Assembly (NCBI RefSeq): GCF_904846705.1
Contig: NZ_CAJHBS010000001.1
Span: forward strand, 1 to 64,000
Source: Psychrobacter sp. Pi2-52
GTDB taxonomy: Bacteria; Pseudomonadota; Gammaproteobacteria; Pseudomonadales; Moraxellaceae
Reading direction: 5' to 3'
DNA length: 64,000 nucleotides
The translations under genes and the position numbers were made by a program. The notes under the pieces were generated by a model that was not told the origin of the DNA, searched no databases, and worked only from the letters and a program-made list of their open reading frames with translations. Below, piece by piece: positions 28,144-37,256 of this stretch (positions are counted from its first letter, which is position 1; each line of letters begins with the position of its first letter).

Positions 28144-30623
28144 CTGAGAATGATGATACCTCTCCCAATGAAGAACACTGGCTGTCGGCACAGACCATTG
28201 CTCATATAAAGAATAATAAAGCATTTGTTTACCCAGAATCTGTCTTAAAGGCTATCTCTACCATTATTGCTACAGTAGATGGTAGTTATGAACGAGATGA
28301 CGATGCGATTGAGTATTTATCAGAAACTGTCATACAAACACTACAAAAAAGGCCAGTTGACGATCAGTATATGCAAATCAATCGTAAGGATTTGGCACAA
28401 AAACCATTGATGATGCAACTGCTTATCCTAATGCAAGATATCGTCATTAAACGGCAGTTAGGTCAAGCAGTGCAACAACTAGTTTGGTTATCCATAGCGA
28501 TGCACACAGCAGCTCTACTTATCTTTCACAATAGAAAAACTGACACTGATAATATATTAATGCAGTTTAAACAGGCTCAGTTTTCAAGCTCTGTAAGACG
28601 AACGTGGATTTGGCGTGAACTACCCGATTTACCTCAGATGACCATAAGTGTAGAGTACATATCTAACACCCTCAATGATCTATTAAAGCAGAAAAAAAGT
28701 GAGAAAGTAAAAAAAAATGAATCTGATGAAAAAGCCAAACTGAGCCAAATAGAAAAAATAACGACTGCCTATCAAAATGCGCATACGTTACGCAAGCCTA
28801 AACCCGATCGTAAGAAGACACTACGTAAGCCTAGACCCAAACGTAAGAAGCCACCTAAACATATTAAAATTACAGCTATCAACTTAGCAGATAACACATC
28901 GAGATTGCCCTTAGACTCTACTGCAACGAGCCACAACTGGAATACCACGCCTAGCAATGATGCATGGGTTAACACACGTGATGATATAGAACACAGCGCT
29001 ATCGCCATAGATCTTGCATTTTTAGACGCTAATACTGAAAGCTATGAAGGGTTAACCACCAGTTTTGAAGAGCGTATTGACCACTATGAAGCACCCTATG
29101 TCAGCTATGGCGAATATCCAAACCCGTTGATCAAAAACTCTATACCGCTCCAAACTATAGATTTATCGCTACAGCAAAACTACATGTCTCAGCGCAATCT
29201 CGCGCTTAACTCTAACACGCGCTTACTCTCCCTTGCCGGCTACCAAGCGTTATTTGCTGCGCTCAACCAAGATGCAAGCACCTTACCAGAATCAGAGATT
29301 GATAAAACGTGTGCGGGTATTTTACTGTTATCTATGATTACCGGGCTGCCAGTTAAGTCCTTACTAATACCCGGCTATATCGGTCATCCTAGAATTTTCA
29401 ATCTTGAAGGCAAAAAGTATTACATTAAACATAGCTTAGGTATTACCGACAAGTCCACAAGCCAAACACTGCTCAAAAAGGATTATGAAAATACTTTTGA
29501 CACCATCAAAGTTCCACTGCCATCATGGCTTATAGATGATTTACTTGCTTGCGAGTTGCCTTTAAAAAAAGACTTTACGGCTTATCTTGCTGCCTTGCGT
29601 AGCAGCCTTGGATTGCCGTACCTGTCTGTCAATCGTATAGAGACCGCACTACATGTCGTGCTCTCTCGTTATACACCTAATTGCCATGCGCACATCGCCG
29701 ATATCATCTGTCGCACACCTGCGTCCCATGCTCCTGCAATGTACTATAGTAGCCACACTAGCGAAGCACTTATGGCTCACTATAAATCAGCACTGAGTAT
29801 ATTTAATAGCAACAGTGATTTTGACTTAACTTATATCACTCCTTGGCATAAATATACGGTGGGCTCAGCGTTTGCGCTAAAGATTGAAACAGTTTGCGAC
29901 ATCATAAATGAGATGAAGTACTGGACCGATCAAAGTTCAAACGATGAGGAGCACTTTAACAGAACCAGTATTTTTGTATGGTTTGTCTTTTGCCTTTTAA
30001 CCGGCGTGCGACCAAATAACGGTCTTGGCAGGATGTACGACATTGATCTTGATATGGGTTGGCTACTCATCAATGACAAGCCTGTTAAGAAGGTCAAAAG
30101 TGATCGTCTCATTCCGCTATGCCCCGCACTTATACGCCATCTAACAGACTATAGAGCGTATTTGATCAACTATCAGGCAAAGCACCAAGGTCATCATGAT
30201 ATCAGCGCTATCATTGATGATATCCGTTTAGGTAATGATGAAGCACTATTAAAGCTGTTGTATGAGCGAGCTCCTACTGCTAACGCCCCTATTCTTAAAG
30301 ACATTAAGCGTGGCGATGCTTATCATATGACCAAGCACATCATTGACGCCAATCCCTATTGGACACGCCACTTTGTTCGTACGCAGCTTGAAAATCTTGG
30401 CGTTTCCTTATCACTGATTAACACGGTTATTGGTCATGAAAAAGCTCGTCAAGAAGTATTGGGGCGCTTCTCATCAAGTAGTAAAGCAGATATTAAGCGT
30501 GTAGCGTCCGTGTTTGAAAAAATCGCAGCACAGCTTGGGTTATCAGATATCACAATCAATCATTATCCTAATTCAAATCATGTTGGCACAAGCACTGCAG
30601 AGGTTGACCATGCTAATAAATGA
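28140..30623 (+). CDS. Large tyrosine-recombinase-like protein lacking the nucleophilic tyrosine
   Basis: The protein has 827 residues with a basic proline/lysine-rich linker (about 195-245, with KPKPDRKKTLRKPRPKRKK). A C-terminal tyrosine-recombinase fold starts at about 575. Catalytic-type residues are visible: R624 in LLTGVRPNN, a lysine in PVKKVKSDRLIPL, H744-x-x-R747 in TRHFVRTQLE and H766 in VIGHEKARQ. The position where the tyrosine nucleophile is expected holds no tyrosine. The nearest aromatic is F777 (LGRFSSS), with none closer for about 30 residues. It overlaps both neighbours by a few bases. I infer a DNA-binding or structural partner of the third protein rather than an active strand-transferase. 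Confidence 0.75.
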   Translation: MTENDDTSPNEEHWLSAQTIAHIKNNKAFVYPESVLKAISTIIATVDGSYERDDDAIEYLSETVIQTLQKRPVDDQYMQINRKDLAQKPLMMQLLILMQDIVIKRQLGQAVQQLVWLSIAMHTAALLIFHNRKTDTDNILMQFKQAQFSSSVRRTWIWRELPDLPQMTISVEYISNTLNDLLKQKKSEKVKKNESDEKAKLSQIEKITTAYQNAHTLRKPKPDRKKTLRKPRPKRKKPPKHIKITAINLADNTSRLPLDSTATSHNWNTTPSNDAWVNTRDDIEHSAIAIDLAFLDANTESYEGLTTSFEERIDHYEAPYVSYGEYPNPLIKNSIPLQTIDLSLQQNYMSQRNLALNSNTRLLSLAGYQALFAALNQDASTLPESEIDKTCAGILLLSMITGLPVKSLLIPGYIGHPRIFNLEGKKYYIKHSLGITDKSTSQTLLKKDYENTFDTIKVPLPSWLIDDLLACELPLKKDFTAYLAALRSSLGLPYLSVNRIETALHVVLSRYTPNCHAHIADIICRTPASHAPAMYYSSHTSEALMAHYKSALSIFNSNSDFDLTYITPWHKYTVGSAFALKIETVCDIINEMKYWTDQSSNDEEHFNRTSIFVWFVFCLLTGVRPNNGLGRMYDIDLDMGWLLINDKPVKKVKSDRLIPLCPALIRHLTDYRAYLINYQAKHQGHHDISAIIDDIRLGNDEALLKLLYERAPTANAPILKDIKRGDAYHMTKHIIDANPYWTRHFVRTQLENLGVSLSLINTVIGHEKARQEVLGRFSSSSKADIKRVASVFEKIAAQLGLSDITINHYPNSNHVGTSTAEVDHANK

Positions 30624-33600
30624 AATACAGCTGCCAAAAATTATTGATAATTTAGCAAAGTTTGATGGTAGAAAAAAGCGCTGCGTGCCTTACCCATCTA
30701 TACTCAAAGACAGTGACACGGCAAGGAAACGTGAGATACAGCTACTCGCCGACTTACAAACCGAATGGGAGTCGTTGAAAAGGACTCATCCTGGAAATAT
30801 CGGATTCATAAAGTCTTTCAATAAATACTACCAACAAGCGCTTTGGCCCAATGAACGCATTTTTTCATTTTCGCCAAGCTCTAAAGATTATTTTGATTTG
30901 TCATGGCTATCTTGGAGTCAATCTTTAAGCCAGTTTCAGAGAGAGCTTTATAGACAATTGGAACCATTGTCTCAAGAGGGTTTTGATGAGTTTCAGTCAA
31001 TCATTGAAAACAAAATTGCAAAAGCTTACGAGTCATCTAGAACACTCAAACATGTCTGGCAAGTCGTCGTTAAGTTCGTTGACTATCAAAATAAGTACCA
31101 TATGCTTGCTGAGCATCACTATCCCAAGATAATCGCGCCACAACCTACTAAAATTAATCCACTAATTACAAATACAGCTTGGTTAAAAGACGGTAAGGCG
31201 CTGGTCAAAATTATTCGCGCAGTAGAGCATAATTGGGAGCAAACAGCCGATTATAGCCAAGATCAGATTATAGGCTGGCTGATATTCTCAGGAATTGTGT
31301 ATGGCGGTATCAATGAGGTACAAATGCTTCAAGGGTGGCTTATCTCATTGCTCACCAAAGAGTATCAGCCATTCATCAAAGAAAGAATAATGGTCTCGCC
31401 GCGCTTTGTACAAAAGCGCTTTGGTAACGAGCGCGAAGAAGAAAGTGACCAGCTTTATAACACTAAGCAAATCATTGTAGATATGGTCAGTCAGTGTTGG
31501 CTAATGCGCTATCATGAAAAAAGTAGTCAATCAGAGATTAAACCTATCATTGCCAAGCTGTCAAAAGATAAGATAAAACAATATTTGACCGTAGCTTTAT
31601 CTGACGTGATCAAGCCTTTGGGTATTAAGCCACTTCCCTTTTCAAGATTTTTATATTACGCCAGTTATTACTGGGAGGATTTCGATGACGCTAGTATCGA
31701 CCATGCCTCAGTTGGGGTGCTGCGAGGTATGCATAATACTGCAGGATTAAGTACGCAAGACTTTGGTCGGTTTCTGAACCAAAAATGTCAGTATAAAAAG
31801 AAGCCGTATGATCTAGAACATATTTTGACGCTGTCTATCAGCAAAAACTCTGCCAATCAAAACGAGACATCTAGTAATAGTTCTACCAAAAAGATAGAGG
31901 TTAGAAAGTCTGATTTAATTATGAATCTGACTAAAGACTTAAAAATGGATGAAAAACAGAAAAAGAAAAAAACCAGCAAAAAGCCGCCTACTCTTATTGA
32001 AAGAGTACAAAAACGCTATGAACAATACGATGACTTAAGTGAAAAAATTTTATTAGATTGGGTGCTAAGTTTACTCAATCGAAAAGAGTCAAAATCGCTT
32101 AGTAATGAGTCTATTTTGAAATATATTAGAACCATAGGCTATGAGTGGTTGTATTTCACCACAGCGCAGCCGCTTGATATTTGGTCAGAGGAAGAGTTTG
32201 AGGAACTTTACGAAGAGATTTTAGAGTACAAAGCTGTCGTACGTAACAATACTGACATTGGATACTCTGCCAATTTATTGAAGAATATGCACAACTTTGC
32301 AAAGAGCAAATACAACCTACCCTCCGTGAACTTCCAACAGTCCAAAAATGGTCGGCGTGTACGTGCGGAGCTGATATCACCGCAAGCGTACCAAGCCATT
32401 ATTACGCAGATACTGGGTTCCGTAGATATATTGGAGCGGGAGATGTTCGCGCTTTTATTTATCTTAGTCTATCGTACTGGCATGCGCAAAAAAGAGCTGT
32501 TGGGACTTAAGTATAGTGACATCGAAGGCTTAAAAACAGCTGTGCCATCAGTAGTAATAAGGCCCAATAGCTATCGTCCAACCAAGACTCAAAGTAGTAT
32601 TCGCCGCGTTCCCTTATTTGCCGTCCTCAAACCTAATGAGCTGAATTTTTTTATGAACTTTGTGCAGAGTAATATTGGCGACAGTTCAAACAAATTTATC
32701 TTTACCTTATCATCGGATCAGCGCCCTATTGATGACCATGTTCCGTTGCAGTTACTCAAACGAGTCTTAAAAGACATCTCGGTAGATGATAACGTGGCAG
32801 AGCACACCTTTCATGGGTTTAGGCATACGGCTGTGAGCAACCTATCTCTAGCGCTATTGGGTCATCCAGATCTCGTAGAGGGACTCACCGATTATGACGA
32901 AAGCGACGTACTGCGTATAAAAAAAGGCCTACTCGGGGAGCATATCAAGGCACAAGATCGCTGGTACGCTCTATCAGGCATTATGGGACACCTGTCGCCT
33001 GAGCGTAGCTTTGAGTATTACAACCATTTTGCCACGCTGATGGCGACCTATGTGCTTAGTAAAGCAGATATAACATTGCCAGAGCGAACGCTGTATAACA
33101 TAACAGGTTTTACGAATAAAAAGCTTAAAGAGAATAATGCGACTGTTTGTAATAGTAGCGTCAGCATACCTAGTATACGTACGCTGTTATTTAAAAATAT
33201 CATAGAAGGCAAACGCAAGTCACCGAAGTTTACGGTCGAAAGCTGTGATAAGCAATTTCTCTTGAGTACCAATACGCCAGTCACTAATGAGCTGTTTGGT
33301 CGTTATGGTCTAAACCGAGTACAACTGCTACTACAGACCTATGATAAAAAGATGCCTTTAAGTAAAGCGGCCCAGTTGGCAAATATTTCTATTCACGATG
33401 CAAATATTTTAATAAAACGTGCCAGCGAGATTACCGACATCACTACCAAACGCGGCAAACCTCGCTTTGTTAAGCTATCAGATTCAAACACCCCTGTACT
33501 GAGTCCACTGAACATTCAATACCAGAGTGACTTAAGATTGCTATCGCTTTTGCTAAGTAATGCCTATCGTCTACGAGAAAAGTCAGGGGCTGACTGGACT

Positions 33601-33948
33601 TGGTTTATTGAGATATGTAGTCAAAAACTGTCTAGTAGCAGAGCATACCTACCATTTGGAAAAGAAGATGAGAAAGAGTTGCAACGTTTCATTGATATTG
33701 CTAAGAAACTGCTGCCTTTGAAACGTTGGCTGGTGAGTAGCAATGAAGCTTTATTGATGAAAACCATGTCATCTACTAACTATCAAGACATTAAACAACA
33801 ATCTAATGATTCGAAAAACGCTCTCCATATCGGTATTGCTAATCAAGACCATAGAGAGCAAACGAACAAATGGCAATACTCGCCCCTACTACGTTTTTTT
33901 GTGCATATGATGCTGATTACAGATGAAAAGCTATCTATTTTGAGTTAA
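30610..33948 (+). CDS. Large tyrosine recombinase of the trio (catalytic residues intact)
   Basis: I start at the ATG at 30610 (MLINEIQLPKIIDN), behind GAGG and overlapping the previous stop by 14 bp. The frame is open further upstream but only inside the preceding gene. The 1112-residue protein has an extended N-terminal half with a lysine-rich patch (about 430-465) and a recombinase domain at about 560-810. All hallmarks are present: R626 in YRTGMRKKELLGLKYSD, lysine in RPTKTQSSIRRVPL, H735-x-x-R738 in HGFRHTAV, H794 in IMGHLSPERS and tyrosine 803 (H+9) in FEYYNH. A C-terminal extension of about 300 residues follows. It is the probable recombinase of the nested element. Confidence 0.82.
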   Translation: MLINEIQLPKIIDNLAKFDGRKKRCVPYPSILKDSDTARKREIQLLADLQTEWESLKRTHPGNIGFIKSFNKYYQQALWPNERIFSFSPSSKDYFDLSWLSWSQSLSQFQRELYRQLEPLSQEGFDEFQSIIENKIAKAYESSRTLKHVWQVVVKFVDYQNKYHMLAEHHYPKIIAPQPTKINPLITNTAWLKDGKALVKIIRAVEHNWEQTADYSQDQIIGWLIFSGIVYGGINEVQMLQGWLISLLTKEYQPFIKERIMVSPRFVQKRFGNEREEESDQLYNTKQIIVDMVSQCWLMRYHEKSSQSEIKPIIAKLSKDKIKQYLTVALSDVIKPLGIKPLPFSRFLYYASYYWEDFDDASIDHASVGVLRGMHNTAGLSTQDFGRFLNQKCQYKKKPYDLEHILTLSISKNSANQNETSSNSSTKKIEVRKSDLIMNLTKDLKMDEKQKKKKTSKKPPTLIERVQKRYEQYDDLSEKILLDWVLSLLNRKESKSLSNESILKYIRTIGYEWLYFTTAQPLDIWSEEEFEELYEEILEYKAVVRNNTDIGYSANLLKNMHNFAKSKYNLPSVNFQQSKNGRRVRAELISPQAYQAIITQILGSVDILEREMFALLFILVYRTGMRKKELLGLKYSDIEGLKTAVPSVVIRPNSYRPTKTQSSIRRVPLFAVLKPNELNFFMNFVQSNIGDSSNKFIFTLSSDQRPIDDHVPLQLLKRVLKDISVDDNVAEHTFHGFRHTAVSNLSLALLGHPDLVEGLTDYDESDVLRIKKGLLGEHIKAQDRWYALSGIMGHLSPERSFEYYNHFATLMATYVLSKADITLPERTLYNITGFTNKKLKENNATVCNSSVSIPSIRTLLFKNIIEGKRKSPKFTVESCDKQFLLSTNTPVTNELFGRYGLNRVQLLLQTYDKKMPLSKAAQLANISIHDANILIKRASEITDITTKRGKPRFVKLSDSNTPVLSPLNIQYQSDLRLLSLLLSNAYRLREKSGADWTWFIEICSQKLSSSRAYLPFGKEDEKELQRFIDIAKKLLPLKRWLVSSNEALLMKTMSSTNYQDIKQQSNDSKNALHIGIANQDHREQTNKWQYSPLLRFFVHMMLITDEKLSILS

Positions 33949-34021
33949 GTTTCTTACATTAAACTCTTTTAAAATGAGCCTTGTTATCGGAATAAATAGA
34001 TTTGCTAGTTTAAGGGAAAAT

Positions 34022-34243
34022 ATGAGCTTGCTGGATAGTGGTGATTTAGAAGAAAAACAGAAATTAGATAAGAAGCTGACACGACAAAAAATACTACTGG
34101 GTGCTTTTCTTGTAGATGCTTTAGAGAAGGATTCAGTAGACGGTTTAAGGGAATATACAGCCGATAATCTGTTGGATTTTTTGAGCAGACAAACGGATAA
34201 GGATTTAATGGCCGATTTGGTAAAAGGGCTTGGTACTAAGTGA
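34022..34243 (+). CDS. Small protein, possibly mobilization accessory (TraD/MobC-like)
   Basis: This 73-residue protein starts from the ATG at 34022, preceded by AAGGGAAA. A start at 33974 would add 16 residues. The sequence is charged and helical: KLDKKLTRQKILLGAFLVDAL, then LLDFLSRQTDKDLMADLVKGL. The pattern of a basic helix, LGAFLV and a C-terminal leucine-rich helix resembles the small TraD-type accessory proteins next to MobA relaxases. No relaxase is present, so it would be a relic. The identification is tentative. Confidence 0.45.
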   Translation: MSLLDSGDLEEKQKLDKKLTRQKILLGAFLVDALEKDSVDGLREYTADNLLDFLSRQTDKDLMADLVKGLGTK

Positions 34244-34800
34244 GACACTTAACAAAACGACTGAAACAATTCAAAGTATTAACATTAACTAGAAAAGTTC
34301 AAATAGTCATTCTTCTATTAACTTGGATAGGGCTAATAGCCTGGGCAATACTGAGTTGGCAAGGTAGAGACTTCCCTTTAGAGTCTGAGCTTAATTATAG
34401 TGAAGGTATTGTAGGCAGTTTGGACGTAGGTGAGGGAAATCACATTTTTATGTTGTTAGATCTCAGTAATCTTAACCGTAAAGAAGTATATGGGTGCAGC
34501 TATTCAGCTTTTGATACTGACTCCTCTTGTTTCGGCAAAGAATATTTAGAACCGATTGAAGCTAAAAAAGCCGTGATAGGGTGGTATATACAGAAAGATT
34601 TTCTAGGGTTCCATAATGGAGTTAGACAGATAGTAAGTCTTAATGTGGAAGATGTCGAAGCTGGAATTAAGGAGGTAATCACTTATCAGGGGACTTTAGA
34701 CACTATAAAGGGTATGAATACGTATATGAATACGGGTTTTATTATGTTTATAGCATTCTTTTATTACTGGTTTTGGCGTTTTATGGATTTTATAGAGTGA
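34240..34800 (+). CDS. Hypothetical inner-membrane protein
   Basis: It starts with GTG overlapping the preceding stop (GTGA). The 186 residues have a membrane helix at about 19-42 (VILLLTWIGLIAWAILSW) and a second at the C-terminus (GFIMFIAFFYYWFWRFM). An intervening soluble domain of about 120 residues contains three cysteines, two of them in YGCSY and SSCFG. No family is recognised. In the tail of an island with a Hint-domain protein it could be a membrane-type immunity protein, but nothing in the sequence proves this. Confidence 0.6.
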   Translation: MRHLTKRLKQFKVLTLTRKVQIVILLLTWIGLIAWAILSWQGRDFPLESELNYSEGIVGSLDVGEGNHIFMLLDLSNLNRKEVYGCSYSAFDTDSSCFGKEYLEPIEAKKAVIGWYIQKDFLGFHNGVRQIVSLNVEDVEAGIKEVITYQGTLDTIKGMNTYMNTGFIMFIAFFYYWFWRFMDFIE

Positions 34801-34845
34801 AAAGGATGCGGTACCCTAGTGAGGACTTGAATCTATGGCTGTAGG
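34801..34845 (+). repeat. Intergenic repeat, copy 1
   Basis: AAGGATGCGGTACCCTAG followed by TGAGGACTT is matched by a diverged copy at 35504-35540 that keeps AAGGAT-CGG--CCCTAG-GAG-ACTT. Both copies lie immediately downstream of small genes in the same orientation. Confidence 0.5.
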
Positions 34846-35034
34846 CTATATACGCTAATTGATCAAGCTATTTAGGGAGACATAGTGTACTTAGTAATGT
34901 ACATCATGTGAGCTTTTCGAAAAAAATTATCTCTAGGATTTGCTATAACGAACCTAATTTCCACTTGAGCTATCCATAAAATTATGAAATTTTACTATAT
35001 TATTCTAATGAACTAGCTCTAAAAGAGAAGGGAA
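34846..35034. other. Spacer after copy 1 of the intergenic repeat
   Basis: This AT-rich non-coding spacer leads to the next small gene. No feature is recognised apart from a possible promoter. Confidence 0.3.
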
Positions 35035-35397
35035 ATGGAGTTAAATAATCGCGAAAAATCAGCACTACTGAATAATTTTGAAATCGACTTCGAGTATGGT
35101 GAGGTTACGCTTTTGGATAATTTCGATTACTTTTTGATTTTTAATAAAGAAAGATTCTCTAGAAATACAGACTTTGTAGCAAAGGTATATGATAAAGCAG
35201 GTACTTATGTATTAACTATCCCATTTCCCGAGGTTGAAATGCATTATCAAAAGCTTAAGCTTATATTTAGCTGGTGTTGGGAAGTTGAACGTGGAGTTAG
35301 GATAGTATTCAATGCAGATGACAGATATATGTGGGATTTCTGGTATGAATTTGATTTAATAAATCGTAAATACACTAATTGTAATAGAGCTTATTAA
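35035..35397 (+). CDS. Hypothetical protein, possible orphan immunity protein
   Basis: The 120-residue acidic, aromatic-rich soluble protein (LLDNFDYFLIFNKERF, IFSWCWEVERGVRIVF) has no signal or membrane segment. AGAAGGGAA precedes the ATG. Small, acidic, tryptophan-rich proteins in such tails are often toxin immunity proteins, and a Hint-domain gene follows. No family can be named, so this is context only. Confidence 0.55.
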   Translation: MELNNREKSALLNNFEIDFEYGEVTLLDNFDYFLIFNKERFSRNTDFVAKVYDKAGTYVLTIPFPEVEMHYQKLKLIFSWCWEVERGVRIVFNADDRYMWDFWYEFDLINRKYTNCNRAY

Positions 35398-35503
35398 TGT
35401 TAAATCCTGATCGGTGCGCTATACAGGCATCGAGCTATTAAGGGGTTGAGGTGTCTCAACATATTTATAATAATCTAAAAACAGGCTCAGTGGTTATGGG
35501 CGT

Positions 35504-35540
35504 AAGGATACGGCTCCCTAGCGAGAACTTCAGCTATAAG
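35504..35540 (+). repeat. Intergenic repeat, copy 2
   Basis: This is a diverged copy of the element at 34801-34845, with about 24 of the first 31 positions matching by eye. It precedes the Hint gene by about 55 bp. Such repeats between cassettes suggest that the small genes arrived as modular units. Confidence 0.45.
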
Positions 35541-35596
35541 CTTCACAAGATAGTTGATACTATGGGCTGATTTAGTTTACTAATAAGGAAAATAGA

Positions 35597-36703
35597 ATGA
35601 GTTTTGTCGCAGGTACATTAGTACATACAGATAAAGGTTTAATGCCAATACAAGATATTAAAGTTGGAGATCTTGTATTGTCAAAAATTAATGATGATGG
35701 TGAGCTGGTTTCAAGGAAGGTAACTAAAACAGTTACGTCTTCTGAACCTAAAAGAATATATAAAGTTGAATACCACAACGATTCGCTTGATGAAGATATT
35801 AACTTAGATGAAGATGAGAGACACAATGATAGCTATATTTTTTGCACGGACATTCAAAAGATTAGAGTTTCAACCAACAATCTCATTAGAATGGGTTGGC
35901 AACCTGCTAAAAATTTATTTTCTAGAGAGTTATTCAAGAAATGTATCGACGAGTACTTTAAATCTTATGAGGAAGGTATCAATCCTCCTGAAATAGTCTC
36001 TGTCAGTAAAGACAAAATACAGTTATCAAAATTTTCTTTTTTGCCTGTTCGTACGCTACCAAACTTTCCTCAGGACTGTGCGTATACTTACAGCATGCCG
36101 CCTATAAACTTTATTCTTGCTAACATTGATTGGAGTAGCGACTTTGATGTGAATGATTTTTTAGACAGCTATTGGGAAGAATATCGAAACATAGAGTTTG
36201 TTAGTTTCGATAAAGATAGTTACTGCTTAGTAAGCTTAGGAGAAGAGAAATATTATAACCATGATAAATACCAATTAAATTTACCAACTGCTGATTCATT
36301 TTCACATGTTAATAAGCAGGTACCGTTTAAAATTGATATTGACTTATATAAAAAATTGAACAATCGTCTGTTCCAAGATACAAATCCTTATGCGAATCGT
36401 GATATTGAAAGCTTTAAAGAATTCTATAATTCACCAAGTTACTATAATGGCAACATAATAGAAAAGAATAAACTGGGTTCTAGTAAAAACAAAAAGATCT
36501 ATGAGAATGGATTAATTAATCTAGAAAAATATGGAAACGCCGAGGGGTTGTTAGACTCTAGCATTCATGAAAGTATGGCACGTTTTGATGATCCTTGTCC
36601 CAATCCATTTATGACACATGTCTACCAACTAGAAGTAGAGGAAACTCATAGTTATTTTGTTGGTCAGGATGGTATCTGGGTATCTGACGGTCATACAGAG
36701 TAA
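35597..36703 (+). CDS. Solitary Hint-domain protein (polymorphic-toxin type)
   Basis: The N-terminus FVAGTLVHTDKGLMPIQDI, then KVGDLVLSK, is the Hint/intein block A of polymorphic toxins. The C-terminus MTHVYQLEVEETHSYFVGQD, then GIWVSDG, is the closing block. Between them lies a 250-residue insertion without recognised similarity. The usual catalytic cysteine at the front is replaced by serine (it starts M-S-F-V-A-G-T), and the usual terminal His-Asn is absent. An AAGGAAAA site shows that it is translated as a separate protein, not as part of a large toxin. It may be a detached cassette of a Hint-toxin array. Splicing activity is doubtful. Confidence 0.75.
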   Translation: MSFVAGTLVHTDKGLMPIQDIKVGDLVLSKINDDGELVSRKVTKTVTSSEPKRIYKVEYHNDSLDEDINLDEDERHNDSYIFCTDIQKIRVSTNNLIRMGWQPAKNLFSRELFKKCIDEYFKSYEEGINPPEIVSVSKDKIQLSKFSFLPVRTLPNFPQDCAYTYSMPPINFILANIDWSSDFDVNDFLDSYWEEYRNIEFVSFDKDSYCLVSLGEEKYYNHDKYQLNLPTADSFSHVNKQVPFKIDIDLYKKLNNRLFQDTNPYANRDIESFKEFYNSPSYYNGNIIEKNKLGSSKNKKIYENGLINLEKYGNAEGLLDSSIHESMARFDDPCPNPFMTHVYQLEVEETHSYFVGQDGIWVSDGHTE

Positions 36704-36940
36704 CCATGTAAAAAACGGGCGTTATGACAAATAACTTTGGATAGAGAGATTCTTTTTTACTAGTTCCTTTGGGTTATACCCTAAGGGAACCAGCTATTTA
36801 TCCCTTTGAACCTATTAACAGACCACTTAAAACAGACTGATATAATGGAACCACTTATAACAGACTGCTGAATTAGCTTGTGTTGCACTCAAAACAATAA
36901 AACTTTGCACCATACTCTTTTTATTACATCGTCTACTTTT

Positions 36941-37075
36941 TACATGCGTTTTAATATTTTGTAGTAGTCATTACGCTGTTCAAGTGTTTGTGCTGACATA
37001 TTACAAAATTGCTGGTATTATTGCCGCTTTGCGTTAGCATTCATTTGCCCTACGTGATACTTTCTAAAATAGTTA
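36941..37075 (-). pseudogene. Fic-family gene fragment (central/C-terminal part)
   Basis: On the minus strand, QQFCNMSAQTLEQRNDYYKI, then LKRM and a stop, matches the conserved stretch after the Fic core in DUF4172-Fic proteins (pattern RFYSMSAQI--ER--YY-ILE). The preceding bases read as Fic sequence only if a frameshift is allowed. Nothing of the N-terminal half is present here. It lies 26 bp from attachment copy 2. Confidence 0.6.
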
Positions 37076-37100
37076 TTAGATCTTCACTGGTAACAACGTT

Positions 37101-37200
37101 GTCGTTGGTTTGAATCCGATTACGCCTACCAGATTCGAAAAGCCCCAATCTTAAGACTGGGGCTTTTTTATCCATAAATATGGGCTTTAGCGGAAAAGAA
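37101..37200 (+). repeat. Attachment site copy 2 (junction of islands I and II)
   Basis: GTCGTTGGTT then TGAATCCGATTACGCCTACC repeats the tRNA-Val 3' end (9947-9977), with one substitution in the T-loop. The terminator hairpin and a diverged version of the following flank (ATATGGGCTTTAGCGGAAAA) come next. Only the 3' third of the tRNA is present, so no functional tRNA is made. Confidence 0.85.
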
Positions 37201-37256
37201 AGCTATACGTCGATTCAAACTACCTCTTTTCTCACTTTCAGCAAACATCAACGAAA

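Larger units (their letters stand above)
36704..37256. other. Right end of island I and left end of island II
   Basis: There is no intact gene. It contains an imperfect inverted repeat around 36763-36793 (GTTCCTTTGGG and CCCTAAGGGAAC), a decayed Fic fragment on the minus strand (36941-37075) and attachment copy 2 with its terminator (37101-37200). Confidence 0.6.

Noticed and set aside
30514..30609. Upstream start of the 1112-residue recombinase
   Set aside because: The extra 32 codons lie wholly inside the preceding gene in another frame. The ATG at 30610 has a good ribosome-binding site and a normal small overlap.
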